Below the pieces are notes generated by a model. The model saw only the letters and a program-made list of their open reading frames with translations. It searched no databases and was not told where the DNA came from. A stretch of DNA of 7,675 nt from Rubrobacter sp. Its GTDB lineage: Bacteria > Actinomycetota > Rubrobacteria > Rubrobacterales > Rubrobacteraceae. Below, one piece after another: positions 1 to 7,675 of this stretch (its first letter is position 1; the number at the start of each line of letters is the position of its first letter). The translations under genes and the position numbers were made by a program. The stretch covers positions 1 to 7,675 of the forward strand of contig JAFAPF010000384.1 of the NCBI GenBank assembly GCA_019247245.1, written 5' to 3'.

Positions 1-47
1 TGTCGGAGCTTTCGGACGATCTGCTCCGGTGAGTGTCTTTTGCCCAA
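1..47 (-). CDS. IS3-family transposase OrfA, N-terminal fragment running off the left edge
   Basis: Only the first 15 codons are in the window. Read on the minus strand from a TTG at 47, they give MGKRHSPEQIVRKLR. This is the typical opening of the helix-turn-helix OrfA protein of IS3-family elements (K-R-H-x-P-E-x-I-V-x-K-L-R). OrfA binds the terminal repeats and is normally fused to the DDE-domain OrfB by a programmed -1 frameshift. The TTG start is chosen because a strong AGGAGGG at 63-57 lies 9 nt upstream and because the family consensus begins exactly there. The rest of the element lies outside the window, so its completeness cannot be judged. The family call rests on a short but characteristic peptide. 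Confidence 0.72.
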   Translation of the reverse strand, partial: MGKRHSPEQIVRKLR

Positions 48-56
48 TTTCGAGAG

Positions 57-63
57 CCCTCCT
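57..63 (-). promoter_or_regulatory. Ribosome binding site of the IS3 OrfA gene
   Basis: AGGAGGG on the minus strand, 9 nt before the TTG at 47. This near-perfect Shine-Dalgarno sequence supports the non-ATG start of the transposase fragment. Confidence 0.6.
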
Positions 64-103
64 TTCGCCCATAGTGGGCTTCTGGACTCTCATCGTAACT
101 GGA

Positions 104-250
104 TCAGATTCCGGGGGTCGGGTCATGGCGAGCAAGCTGCTGCGCAAAGTCCTCTCTCACACCGTAGCGTTCCTGCTCAACCATCGGATGGGCAATCAAC
201 CCCTCCAGCTGTCGAAGCTGCTCGTCTGAAAGACCCGCACATCGGGTTAG
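104..250 (-). pseudogene. Possible truncated reading frame next to the IS end, family not recognised
   Basis: On the minus strand an open stretch of 48 codons follows a TAG at 253-251 and ends at a TGA at 106-104. It includes GLSDEQLRQLEGLIAHP and then VEQERYGVREDFAQQLARHD. The balanced, charged, helix-prone composition looks like real protein, unlike the overlapping frames. No good start with a ribosome binding site is visible: the ATG at 184 and the TTG at 199 are poorly placed. I therefore suspect the 3' remnant of a damaged gene. The stop lies within the TGATCC that could itself be the tip of the adjacent IS3 element, so the frame may have been cut by that insertion. I do not recognise a family, and chance cannot be excluded. 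Confidence 0.25.
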
Positions 251-891
251 CTAACGCGAGGGACTGCCATTGCCGCTCGCGCCGCCCAGAAACTAAGCAG
301 CCTATAAACTTCAGTCCCCGATCAGACCTTATCTGCACAAGCCAAGAATTGGCAAGCTCTCCGAAGTTATCGAATACAGAGCGTGGGCCTGCCCTTAGAG
401 TTCCCATTGCCGTTTCATGTTATTCTCGGAAATTAGATGGCAAGTAACGAGTGAATAAGGCCGGGAATGTTGCACCACGAAACTAAAGCTAAATCGCTCC
501 TAAACCGCGCCAAGGGTGCTGGAAGAACGGCCCTAATGTAGGCAAGGCCAGATGAGGCTAGTCCGCTAGCTACCCGTTCTAAGGAGGAGCCTACCACTCT
601 AAGGATCTTGAAGTATGCACTGGCGTTTATAGTTAGATTCATAGAGGGCACTATTGTTGGGCGTGCCCCATCCGAGCACTCCGAAGTATCTTTAGTCGCA
701 GCTACTGTTGCGAAACGTGAGGCCTCTGACACCTCTAGCACCACAGATACCACCTCAGCTTCCTGAACGGTTTCTCAGCGCTCTAACTGCCAGCCACTCG
801 AAGCGCACCCTTGAACACCGTCGCACCCCTTAGTAGACGTGAAATCTGAGTTCTTTAGACCGGTACGTAAGGTCAGAGTAACGCGCGGGTA
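251..891. other. About 640 bp without a convincing gene, downstream of yebC
   Basis: GC is visibly lower than in the neighbouring genes: the lines I counted range from about 40 to 58 percent, against about two thirds in a line of yebC. The longest minus-strand frame is 106 codons (753 to 433), from a GTG with a weak AGGA about 7 nt upstream. Its product is rich in Ser, Ala, Val and Leu, resembles no family I know, and lacks third-position GC bias. I see no tRNA, no other RNA gene, no CRISPR repeats and no clear terminator with a U-run. In many Actinobacteria ruvC follows yebC, but none of the three minus frames read here shows the expected N-terminal GIDPG motif. Confidence 0.6.
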
Positions 892-1659
892 TTAGCGCTG
901 TACAGCTTCGCTAATTACCGCCGACATCACCTCATCAGAGATATCGAAGTTGGCATAGACATCCTGGACGTCATCGTTCTCTTCAAGGGCGTCTATGAGG
1001 CGTAGAGTCTGTTTGGCGGTTGAGGCATCCAGGTCAACGCTGTTGAGGGGTTGCAGGGTAATCTCCGCATTATCGAACGGGATACTGATGGCCTCTAGGC
1101 TCTCGCGCACCACTGCGAAGTCTTCGGGCGTCGTCACCACCCGGTAGTCGTTCTCCATCGGCTCAACGTCTTCGGCCCCAGCCTCCAAGGCTAGCTCGAT
1201 GAGCTCGTCCTCGTTCACGCCGTCTTTGGGGACCAGGATGATACCCTTCCTCTCGAATAGGTACGCCACCGATCCGCTGGTTCCAAGCTTGCCTCCGTTC
1301 TTGGAGAAGATGTACCGGACGCCTGATGCTGCCCGGTTGCGGTTGTCGGTCAAGACCTCTACCAGCACCGCCACCCCGCCGGGCGCGTAGCCTTCGTAGG
1401 TGATCCGCTCGATAGTGTCCGCATCCGAGGCGGCTCCCGTGCCCTTAACTATTGCCCGCTGGATGTTGTCGTGAGGCATATTGGCTTCTTTGGCTTTGTG
1501 GACGGCTAAAGCCAGCGCCGGGTTCATCTCCGAATCGCCGCCGCCCTCGCGTGCCGCGACCGTTATCGCCCTTGAGAGCTTCCCGAAGAGGGCTCCACGC
1601 TTCGCGTCGGCCGCGCCTTTCTTACGCTTGATCGTAGACCACTTGGAATGACCGCTCAT
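892..1659 (-). CDS. yebC: YebC/PmpR/TACO1-family protein
   Basis: The product is 255 aa, about the usual family length. It opens with [14 protein letters not shown], followed by the family hallmarks AREGGGD (36-42), NMPHDNI (60-66), YEGYAPGG (88-95), LTDNRNR (103-109) and [10 protein letters not shown] (130-139). Members are cytoplasmic; they were annotated as transcriptional regulators and more recently linked to relief of ribosome stalling at proline stretches. No DNA-binding role can be deduced from this sequence. The start at 1659 is preferred over the upstream ATG at 1668 because the AGGAGG at 1675-1670 lies 10 nt from the former and only 1 nt from the latter, and because the family begins with MSGHSKW. 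The ATG overlaps the pdxT stop as ATGA, implying translational coupling. The usual downstream ruv genes are not seen. Confidence 0.96.
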   Translation of the reverse strand: MSGHSKWSTIKRKKGAADAKRGALFGKLSRAITVAAREGGGDSEMNPALALAVHKAKEANMPHDNIQRAIVKGTGAASDADTIERITYEGYAPGGVAVLVEVLTDNRNRAASGVRYIFSKNGGKLGTSGSVAYLFERKGIILVPKDGVNEDELIELALEAGAEDVEPMENDYRVVTTPEDFAVVRESLEAISIPFDNAEITLQPLNSVDLDASTAKQTLRLIDALEENDDVQDVYANFDISDEVMSAVISEAVQR

Positions 1660-2288
1660 AGCCCGCATACCTCCTGCAGAAAATACTCGTGGAACCTGAC
1701 GTCGTCTGTCAGCTCGGGGTGGAAGGCGGTAACCAGAATATTCTCGCCTCTGGCTGCGACGATTCTCCCATCCACCTTGCTCAATACCTCGACACCGGGG
1801 CCCACGTCCTCGAAGAACGGCGCCCGGATGAATACCCCTAGAAAGGGCTTATCGAAACCCCCTATCTCTAATTCTTTCTCGAAGGAGCGTACCTGCCGCC
1901 CAAACCCGTTGCGCTCGACGAGCGCGTTCATTAGCCCGAGCAGAGGCTGTTTGCGCCCCATGACAGCCGACCCCGCAAGCACCATCCCTGCGCACGTGCC
2001 CCATACGGCTCCCCCCCTATAAAAAAAGCTCCTAATGCCGTCCAGGAGACCAGATTCAACCATGAGGTTCCCTATGGTCGTGGACTCTCCGCCGGGTACG
2101 ACCAAGCCAGAGAGACCTTCCAGGCCCTCCACGGACCGCACCTCGACCGGTTCGACTCCAAGCTTATTTAATATATCTATGTGCTCCCGAAAGCCGCCTT
2201 GGAGCGCCAGAACCCCAATTTTCTTCGGGCTGTCTGTCGTCTCCGAGTTCGAACACCGGGTCGTCACTTTTCGCCCGTTACCAACCAC
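1656..2288 (-). CDS. pdxT: Pyridoxal 5'-phosphate synthase glutaminase subunit PdxT
   Basis: PdxT is a class I glutamine amidotransferase. It hydrolyses glutamine and passes ammonia to PdxS for vitamin B6 synthesis in the cytoplasm. Numbering from the GTG at 2288 (210 aa), the core starts at IGVLALQGG (24-32). The glutamine-binding PGGEST loop is at 65-70, the nucleophile elbow GTCAGM carries Cys99, and FHPEL supplies His190 and Glu192, so the catalytic triad is intact. The N-terminus is unusual: family members normally start within a few residues of IGVLALQG, but here about 20 polar residues precede it. A second GTG at 2267 would shorten this but has no evident ribosome binding site. GGAGGAG at 2308-2302 lies 13 nt before the GTG at 2288. 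The longer form overlaps pdxS by 11 nt, and the stop overlaps the yebC ATG. Confidence 0.95.
   Translation of the reverse strand: MVGNGRKVTTRCSNSETTDSPKKIGVLALQGGFREHIDILNKLGVEPVEVRSVEGLEGLSGLVVPGGESTTIGNLMVESGLLDGIRSFFYRGGAVWGTCAGMVLAGSAVMGRKQPLLGLMNALVERNGFGRQVRSFEKELEIGGFDKPFLGVFIRAPFFEDVGPGVEVLSKVDGRIVAARGENILVTAFHPELTDDVRFHEYFLQEVCGL
1670..1675 (-). promoter_or_regulatory. Ribosome binding site that decides the yebC start
   Basis: AGGAGG on the minus strand, inside the last codons of pdxT and 10 nt before the ATG at 1659. It is only 1 nt from the alternative ATG at 1668, which is therefore an unlikely start. Confidence 0.7.
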
Positions 2289-3189
2289 GTGTGGCTAACC
2301 GCTCCTCCGTCGTGATCTGGCTCATCTCTTGGCCGGACATCGCTTCACCTAGGCCTTTGCTCGCCCCGGCGATAACCTCCGGATCGTTGAAGTAAGTTGT
2401 AGCCTTGACTATCGCCTGCGCCCTGCGGTTCGGGGCCTCACTCTTGAAGATCCCGCTCCCGACGAAGACGCCCTCCGCCCCGAGCTGCATCATCAGCGCG
2501 GCGTCCGCGGGCGTTGCGATTCCCCCAGCGGTGAACAGCACGACCGGCAACCGACCGTTCTCGGCCACATGCTTGACCAGCTCGTAGGGCGCTCTGAGCT
2601 CTCTCGCCTCTGATATAAGCATCTCCTTCTCCGTGCCGTTCTTGCTCAGCGCAGCAAGCTTACGAATGCCGTCTGTGATCCCACGCATATGCTGCACGGC
2701 CTCCACGACATTCCCGGTGCCGGCCTCACCCTTCGAGCGGATCATAGCCGCACCCTCTGCGATGCGCCGCAAGGCTTCGCCGAGATCTGTGGCTCCGCAC
2801 ACGAACGGCACCTCGAAAGCCCACTTGTCTATATGGTTCGCTTCGTCTGCTGGCGTCAGAACCTCAGACTCGTCTATGTAGTCGACCTCCAAGGCTTCAA
2901 GGACCTGCGCCTCGACGAAGTGTCCTATCCTGGCCTTCGCCATCACGGGGATGGTGACGGCTTCCTGGATCTCGAGGATCTTCTCCGGATCGCTCATTCG
3001 CGCTACCCCGCCCTGCGCCCTTATGTCCGCCGGCACCCTCTCGAGCGCCATCACCGCTACGGAGCCAGCCTCTTCAGCTATCTTGGCCTGCTCAGCGTTG
3101 ACCACGTCCATGATCACCCCACCTTTGAGCATCTGGGCCATCCCACTCTTGACTCGAAACGATCCGGTTAGCTGCCCATTACGTGCCAT
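2278..3189 (-). CDS. pdxS: Pyridoxal 5'-phosphate synthase lyase subunit PdxS
   Basis: PdxS builds PLP from ribose 5-phosphate, glyceraldehyde 3-phosphate and ammonia delivered by PdxT. Known homologues form a dodecamer carrying twelve PdxT subunits. The product is 303 aa, close to the usual length of just under 300. It shows [20 protein letters not shown] (23-42) with Asp28, [10 protein letters not shown] (82-91) with Lys85, [14 protein letters not shown] (103-116), and [11 protein letters not shown] (150-160) with Lys153. Asp28 and the two Schiff-base lysines match Asp24, Lys81 and Lys149 of the B. subtilis enzyme with a constant offset of four. The ATG at 3189 is chosen over an upstream TTG at 3267 because GGGAG at 3200-3196 lies 6 nt before it and family similarity begins just after it. 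The C-terminus ERLATRGW is typical. It is first in a pdxS-pdxT-yebC run. Confidence 0.97.
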   Translation of the reverse strand: MARNGQLTGSFRVKSGMAQMLKGGVIMDVVNAEQAKIAEEAGSVAVMALERVPADIRAQGGVARMSDPEKILEIQEAVTIPVMAKARIGHFVEAQVLEALEVDYIDESEVLTPADEANHIDKWAFEVPFVCGATDLGEALRRIAEGAAMIRSKGEAGTGNVVEAVQHMRGITDGIRKLAALSKNGTEKEMLISEARELRAPYELVKHVAENGRLPVVLFTAGGIATPADAALMMQLGAEGVFVGSGIFKSEAPNRRAQAIVKATTYFNDPEVIAGASKGLGEAMSGQEMSQITTEERLATRGW

Positions 3190-3195
3190 ATACCA

Positions 3196-3200
3196 CTCCC
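3196..3200 (-). promoter_or_regulatory. Ribosome binding site of pdxS
   Basis: GGGAG on the minus strand, 6 nt before the ATG at 3189. It favours this start over the 26-codon upstream extension of the same frame. Confidence 0.55.
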
Positions 3201-3238
3201 GTTGGTGCTTGTTAGATTCGCTAAATATCGACAGAGAC

Positions 3239-3267
3239 ATCTTACTACTGGCGTCCTTATGCGCCAA
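3239..3267 (-). promoter_or_regulatory. Candidate promoter of the pdxS-pdxT-yebC operon
   Basis: On the minus strand TTGGCG (3267-3262) and TAAGAT (3244-3239) are separated by exactly 17 nt, matching 8 of 12 consensus positions of a housekeeping promoter. Transcription would begin near 3232, leaving a leader of about 43 nt with the pdxS ribosome binding site. It overlaps a short inverted repeat, TGGCG/CGCCA (3266-3249), that could be an operator. No MocR-type pdxR gene, a known regulator of pdxST in some Gram-positives, lies in the window. This is a prediction from pattern and position only. Confidence 0.4.
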
Positions 3268-3583
3268 ACGTCCCTAGGTGCTAACAGCCACTTTACTTAC
3301 TCCCGGTGCCCGATCTGCTGGCCGTCAGGCGGCCTCTGTAGGTTTTTACCAACTCACTCAGTCCCGCACGACCTTGGACTCCGCCAGCACCAGCAGGTAT
3401 ACAGCCACGCCCAAGAGCGAACGGCGCCGGCTACGAGGTTCTTGGTGTAAGGTTCAGACCTCATCATCCGAGAGCCTCACACTCAATCTGTTACCTTTAA
3501 TTCTGAGGCTCATCGTCCTGATCCGCATCGCGCACGCTATACTCGTTTTCGCAACGCCGCCTTTTCCGTATAGAAGATGACGT

Positions 3584-4477
3584 TCATGCCTGCAAGGAGT
3601 ACGGATCCGGGAGGGCTGTGGCAGCCATGAGTAGGGCAAGGATGCCTACGAGCCCGAAGTACGCGAATCCTACCGTCACGCGGTGTCGTAGCTCAATGTT
3701 ATTGTAGGCTTGTCCTTCGGGCGTGTTGCGCATTCTCCAGCGGCGCCACAGCTCTGTGCCACCCAATAACGCGATGATCAAAACGATGAAGTTCGGCCAT
3801 AAGAAGAACAACGCCGCGGTCATGAGCATTCCCACCAGCCAGAATATAGGAGACATTGCGCCGACCGCGCGACCACCGTCCAGGGGCAGTATCGGCAGCA
3901 GGTTAAATAGGTTGATAAGGAACCCAACGTGGGCCAGCCCCAAAAACAAAGGGTTATCGGTAGCGGCATACATACCCCACGCGCCCAGAGCTCCAAGCGT
4001 GCCCATCACCGGCCCAGCAAGTCCTACGCGGGCCTCCACGAGCGCGTTCTTGGGCATCTCCTTCATCGCCACGAACGCCCCAAGGAACGGGATGAACATT
4101 GGGGCCGAAGCGTTAATGCCTTCCCGCTTGAGCTGCAAGACGTGCCCCATCTCGTGCACCCAGATCAAGACCACAAACCCAACCGCAAACCACACTGGGA
4201 ACAACAGCGCGTACGCCCCGACGCTCAACAGCATCGTCAACGCCGTCCCGGCGAACTTAACCTTGAGGAGGAGAAACAAAAGCCCCTTGAACTTAGCAAG
4301 CAACAGCCCGACCGCCGTGAGCGGGCCCAGTAGACGCTTGACAGCACTCCACAGCCCGCCATCGGGTCTTATGGGCTCGTATGTTGGCTGTTCCGAGTGC
4401 TCCTTTGGGTCGCTACGAAAAAAGGGGTTTTCTAAGTTGCGAGGCTTGCCCTCCCCTCGATAGTGATACTGCTCCAT
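3584..4477 (-). CDS. Site-2-protease-type membrane metallopeptidase (M50 family)
   Basis: This is a 297-aa integral membrane zinc protease. About 70 N-terminal residues, polar to residue 40 and then amphipathic, precede a run of hydrophobic segments at roughly 76-94, 95-112, 124-140, 150-172, 178-197, 209-240 and 268-288. The zinc motif HExxH is HEMGH (108-112), inside a membrane helix. The second motif NLLPILPLDGGR (192-203) supplies Asp200 as third ligand, so the active site is intact. There is no PDZ domain as in RseP-type enzymes. Family members cleave substrates within the membrane, often anti-sigma factors or membrane-bound regulators; no substrate is encoded nearby. The ATG at 4477 is chosen because the upstream extension of the frame lies inside the TraR/DksA gene. 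No ribosome binding site precedes it, but a TATAAT ends 6 nt before it, suggesting leaderless expression. Confidence 0.9.
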   Translation of the reverse strand: MEQYHYRGEGKPRNLENPFFRSDPKEHSEQPTYEPIRPDGGLWSAVKRLLGPLTAVGLLLAKFKGLLFLLLKVKFAGTALTMLLSVGAYALLFPVWFAVGFVVLIWVHEMGHVLQLKREGINASAPMFIPFLGAFVAMKEMPKNALVEARVGLAGPVMGTLGALGAWGMYAATDNPLFLGLAHVGFLINLFNLLPILPLDGGRAVGAMSPIFWLVGMLMTAALFFLWPNFIVLIIALLGGTELWRRWRMRNTPEGQAYNNIELRHRVTVGFAYFGLVGILALLMAATALPDPYSLQA

Positions 4478-4483
4478 ACATCG

Positions 4484-4489
4484 ATTATA
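4484..4489 (-). promoter_or_regulatory. TATAAT -10 box, candidate leaderless promoter of the M50 protease gene
   Basis: A perfect TATAAT lies in the 25-nt gap between the TraR/DksA stop (4503) and the protease ATG (4477), with six bases between box and start codon. Initiation at the usual distance falls on the A of the ATG itself. Together with the absence of a Shine-Dalgarno sequence this fits a leaderless mRNA, a class common in Actinobacteria. No good -35 element is present 16-18 nt upstream. Confidence 0.55.
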
Positions 4490-4502
4490 CAGGGTCGAGG
4501 GC

Positions 4503-4892
4503 TTAGATAGGCGGACGTCGCTCTCTCTCGTGCCGTTGCTGGGCCTCCACGGTGTATATCGCTTCCGGCACCGCCTCAAGCCGTCCCCTTGAAATGGGCT
4601 CTCCGGTGTCCTCGCAGATACCGTAGGTTCCCTCTTCTATCTTCTGCAAGGCCTGCTCCACATTCTGGAGGCGCCTCTCCAACGTCTGCTCGACCGTAGC
4701 ATCCATCTCTCGGGTGAACAGCGAGTGGCTCCTATCCCCGGAATCGTGCTCGGTGAAGTCCTCTTCTTCCTCAGCCCGGTATCGCTGGTCTTCCTCGAGC
4801 CCCTCCACCATCTGGATTAACTCCGCGCGCAACTCCTCGAGCCGCGCCCGCTGCTTCTCGGTAAACTCTTGATCCAGCTCTTCGTTCTCCAC
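4503..4892 (-). CDS. TraR/DksA-family protein with degenerate zinc finger
   Basis: This is a 129-aa acidic soluble protein. Residues 8-44 and about 56-88 can form the two arms of a DksA-like coiled coil, with DSGDRS (50-55) at the tip. This resembles the D-x-x-D-R-A tip of DksA that enters the RNA polymerase secondary channel; both aspartates are kept and the alanine is serine. The C-terminal finger starts TYGICEDTGEPI (89-100), but only Cys93 of the four expected ligands remains. Thr96, Thr114 and Ala117 stand at the other three positions. Partly degenerate fingers are known in YteA-like members. The GTG start has GGGAGGG at 4902-4896, 3 nt upstream; no other start precedes Met28. It follows the 5S gene by 65 bp, so a role near RNA polymerase or rRNA control is possible but inferred. 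Confidence 0.88.
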   Translation of the reverse strand: MENEELDQEFTEKQRARLEELRAELIQMVEGLEEDQRYRAEEEEDFTEHDSGDRSHSLFTREMDATVEQTLERRLQNVEQALQKIEEGTYGICEDTGEPISRGRLEAVPEAIYTVEAQQRHERERRPPI

Positions 4893-4924
4893 AAACCCTC
4901 CCGTCTCTTCCGTTCGCCGAAGGT

Positions 4925-4930
4925 ACTATA
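4925..4930 (-). promoter_or_regulatory. Candidate -10 box of the TraR/DksA-family gene
   Basis: TATAGT on the minus strand matches five of six -10 positions and would start transcription near 4918, giving a leader of about 26 nt with the ribosome binding site. No clear -35 is seen: the sequence 17 nt upstream lies at the end of the U-run after 5S rRNA. A short hairpin, CCCGGC/GCUGGG with one G-U pair, lies just upstream at 4931-4947. Confidence 0.35.
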
Positions 4931-4957
4931 CCCAGCCGCATGCCGGGCATAAAAAAT

Positions 4958-5070
<113 letters not shown>

Positions 5071-5151
5071 TTTCTAAAAGGCATTATTTGATTTTAGGTC
5101 CGCCTACCGATCCGGGCCTGACCTTTGGAAACTGCATAGCACGAAAACCAT
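5071..5151 (-). other. 23S-5S internal spacer
   Basis: About 80 bp between the two rRNA genes. It holds no tRNA. A weak AGGTC/GACCT pairing may form part of the processing structure. Confidence 0.7.

Positions 5152-7675
<2,524 letters not shown>

Larger units (their letters stand above)
1..92 (-). mobile_element. Left (OrfA-proximal) end of an IS3-family insertion sequence, boundary approximate
   Basis: IS3-family elements begin with 5'-TG, usually a few tens of bases before orfA. On the minus strand two candidate termini precede the OrfA start: TGAGAGTCC beginning at 92 and TGATCCAGT beginning at 106. I use 92, which leaves a 45-nt leader, but the other end and the target duplication lie outside the window, so the boundary is an inference. 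Presence of the element rests on the OrfA opening peptide and its ribosome binding site. Confidence 0.45.
3190..3583. other. Intergenic region between the M50 protease gene and pdxS
   Basis: About 390 bp hold no convincing gene. The minus strand carries only short fragments. One is a stretch after a TGA near 3455 that ends in a hydrophobic peptide (LLGVAVYLLVLAESKVVRD) without a plausible start, and it could be the remnant of a membrane protein. A GGCCG/CGGCC hairpin (3320-3334) is followed on the plus strand, after a few bases, by TTTTT, but no plus-strand gene leads into it. The candidate pdxS promoter lies at 3239-3267. No tRNA is visible. Confidence 0.6.

Noticed and set aside
177..407. 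76-codon minus-strand frame
   Set aside because: It overlaps a more protein-like frame at 104-250, and its composition (many Arg, Ser, Gly without pattern) looks random.
40..447. 135-codon plus-strand frame at the left
   Set aside because: It overlaps the IS3 OrfA start and its leader, has no family features or ribosome binding site, and is opposite to every supported gene.
1648..2298. Plus-strand frames opposite pdxT
   Set aside because: They are antisense shadows of a well-supported enzyme gene with an intact catalytic triad.
3190..3267. N-terminal extension of PdxS from a TTG at 3267
   Set aside because: PdxS homologues do not have it, a ribosome binding site precedes the ATG at 3189, and the candidate promoter lies inside the extension.
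3320..3346. GGCCG/CGGCC hairpin followed by a T-run on the plus strand
   Set aside because: No plus-strand gene leads into it, and on the minus strand there is no U-run after the stem.
3567..3595. TTGCAG-17-TATACG promoter-like pair at the end of the protease gene
   Set aside because: Spacing is ideal but only 7 of 12 positions match, it overlaps coding sequence, and no gene starts immediately downstream.
4478..4579. N-terminal extension of the M50 protease into the TraR/DksA gene
   Set aside because: These codons are an out-of-frame reading of the TraR/DksA C-terminus, and the TATAAT box lies just before the internal ATG at 4477.

Overview
The window reads as chromosomal DNA of a bacterium from the actinobacterial side of the tree. 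The evidence is the pdxS-pdxT-yebC gene order, the actinobacterial flavour of the YebC and PdxS proteins, and the apparently leaderless start of the M50 protease gene. The part of 23S rRNA where most Actinobacteria carry a long extra stem (around helix 54) is close to the E. coli length. That points to a deep lineage such as Rubrobacter or relatives rather than a typical Streptomyces/Mycobacterium-type organism. The genus is an inference and is not proven here.

Everything I can support lies on the minus strand, so transcription runs from high to low coordinates. From right to left: a 23S rRNA gene whose 5' part lies beyond the right edge (5152-7675); a short spacer without tRNA; a 5S rRNA gene (4958-5070) with a U-run directly after its closing stem; a GTG-started TraR/DksA-family protein with a degenerate zinc finger (4503-4892); a membrane site-2-type M50 metalloprotease with a TATAAT box six bases before its ATG (3584-4477); about 390 bp without a convincing gene that holds a candidate promoter for pdxS; then the tightly packed pdxS, pdxT and yebC genes (3189 down to 892).

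Downstream of yebC, where ruvC-ruvA-ruvB sit in many Actinobacteria, there are about 790 bp of lower-GC sequence with no convincing gene, one plausible decayed reading frame (104-250), and at the extreme left edge the first codons of an IS3-family transposase OrfA with a strong ribosome binding site (47 to 1). This looks like a synteny break associated with an insertion element.

Functionally, PdxS and PdxT form the glutamine-dependent pyridoxal 5'-phosphate synthase. YebC is a ribosome-associated translation factor or regulator translated in coupling with PdxT. The TraR/DksA-like protein next to an rRNA operon may act on RNA polymerase. I see no clearly novel multi-gene system. The points most worth a second look are the eroded zinc finger beside the rRNA operon, the leaderless protease promoter, and the disrupted region left of yebC.
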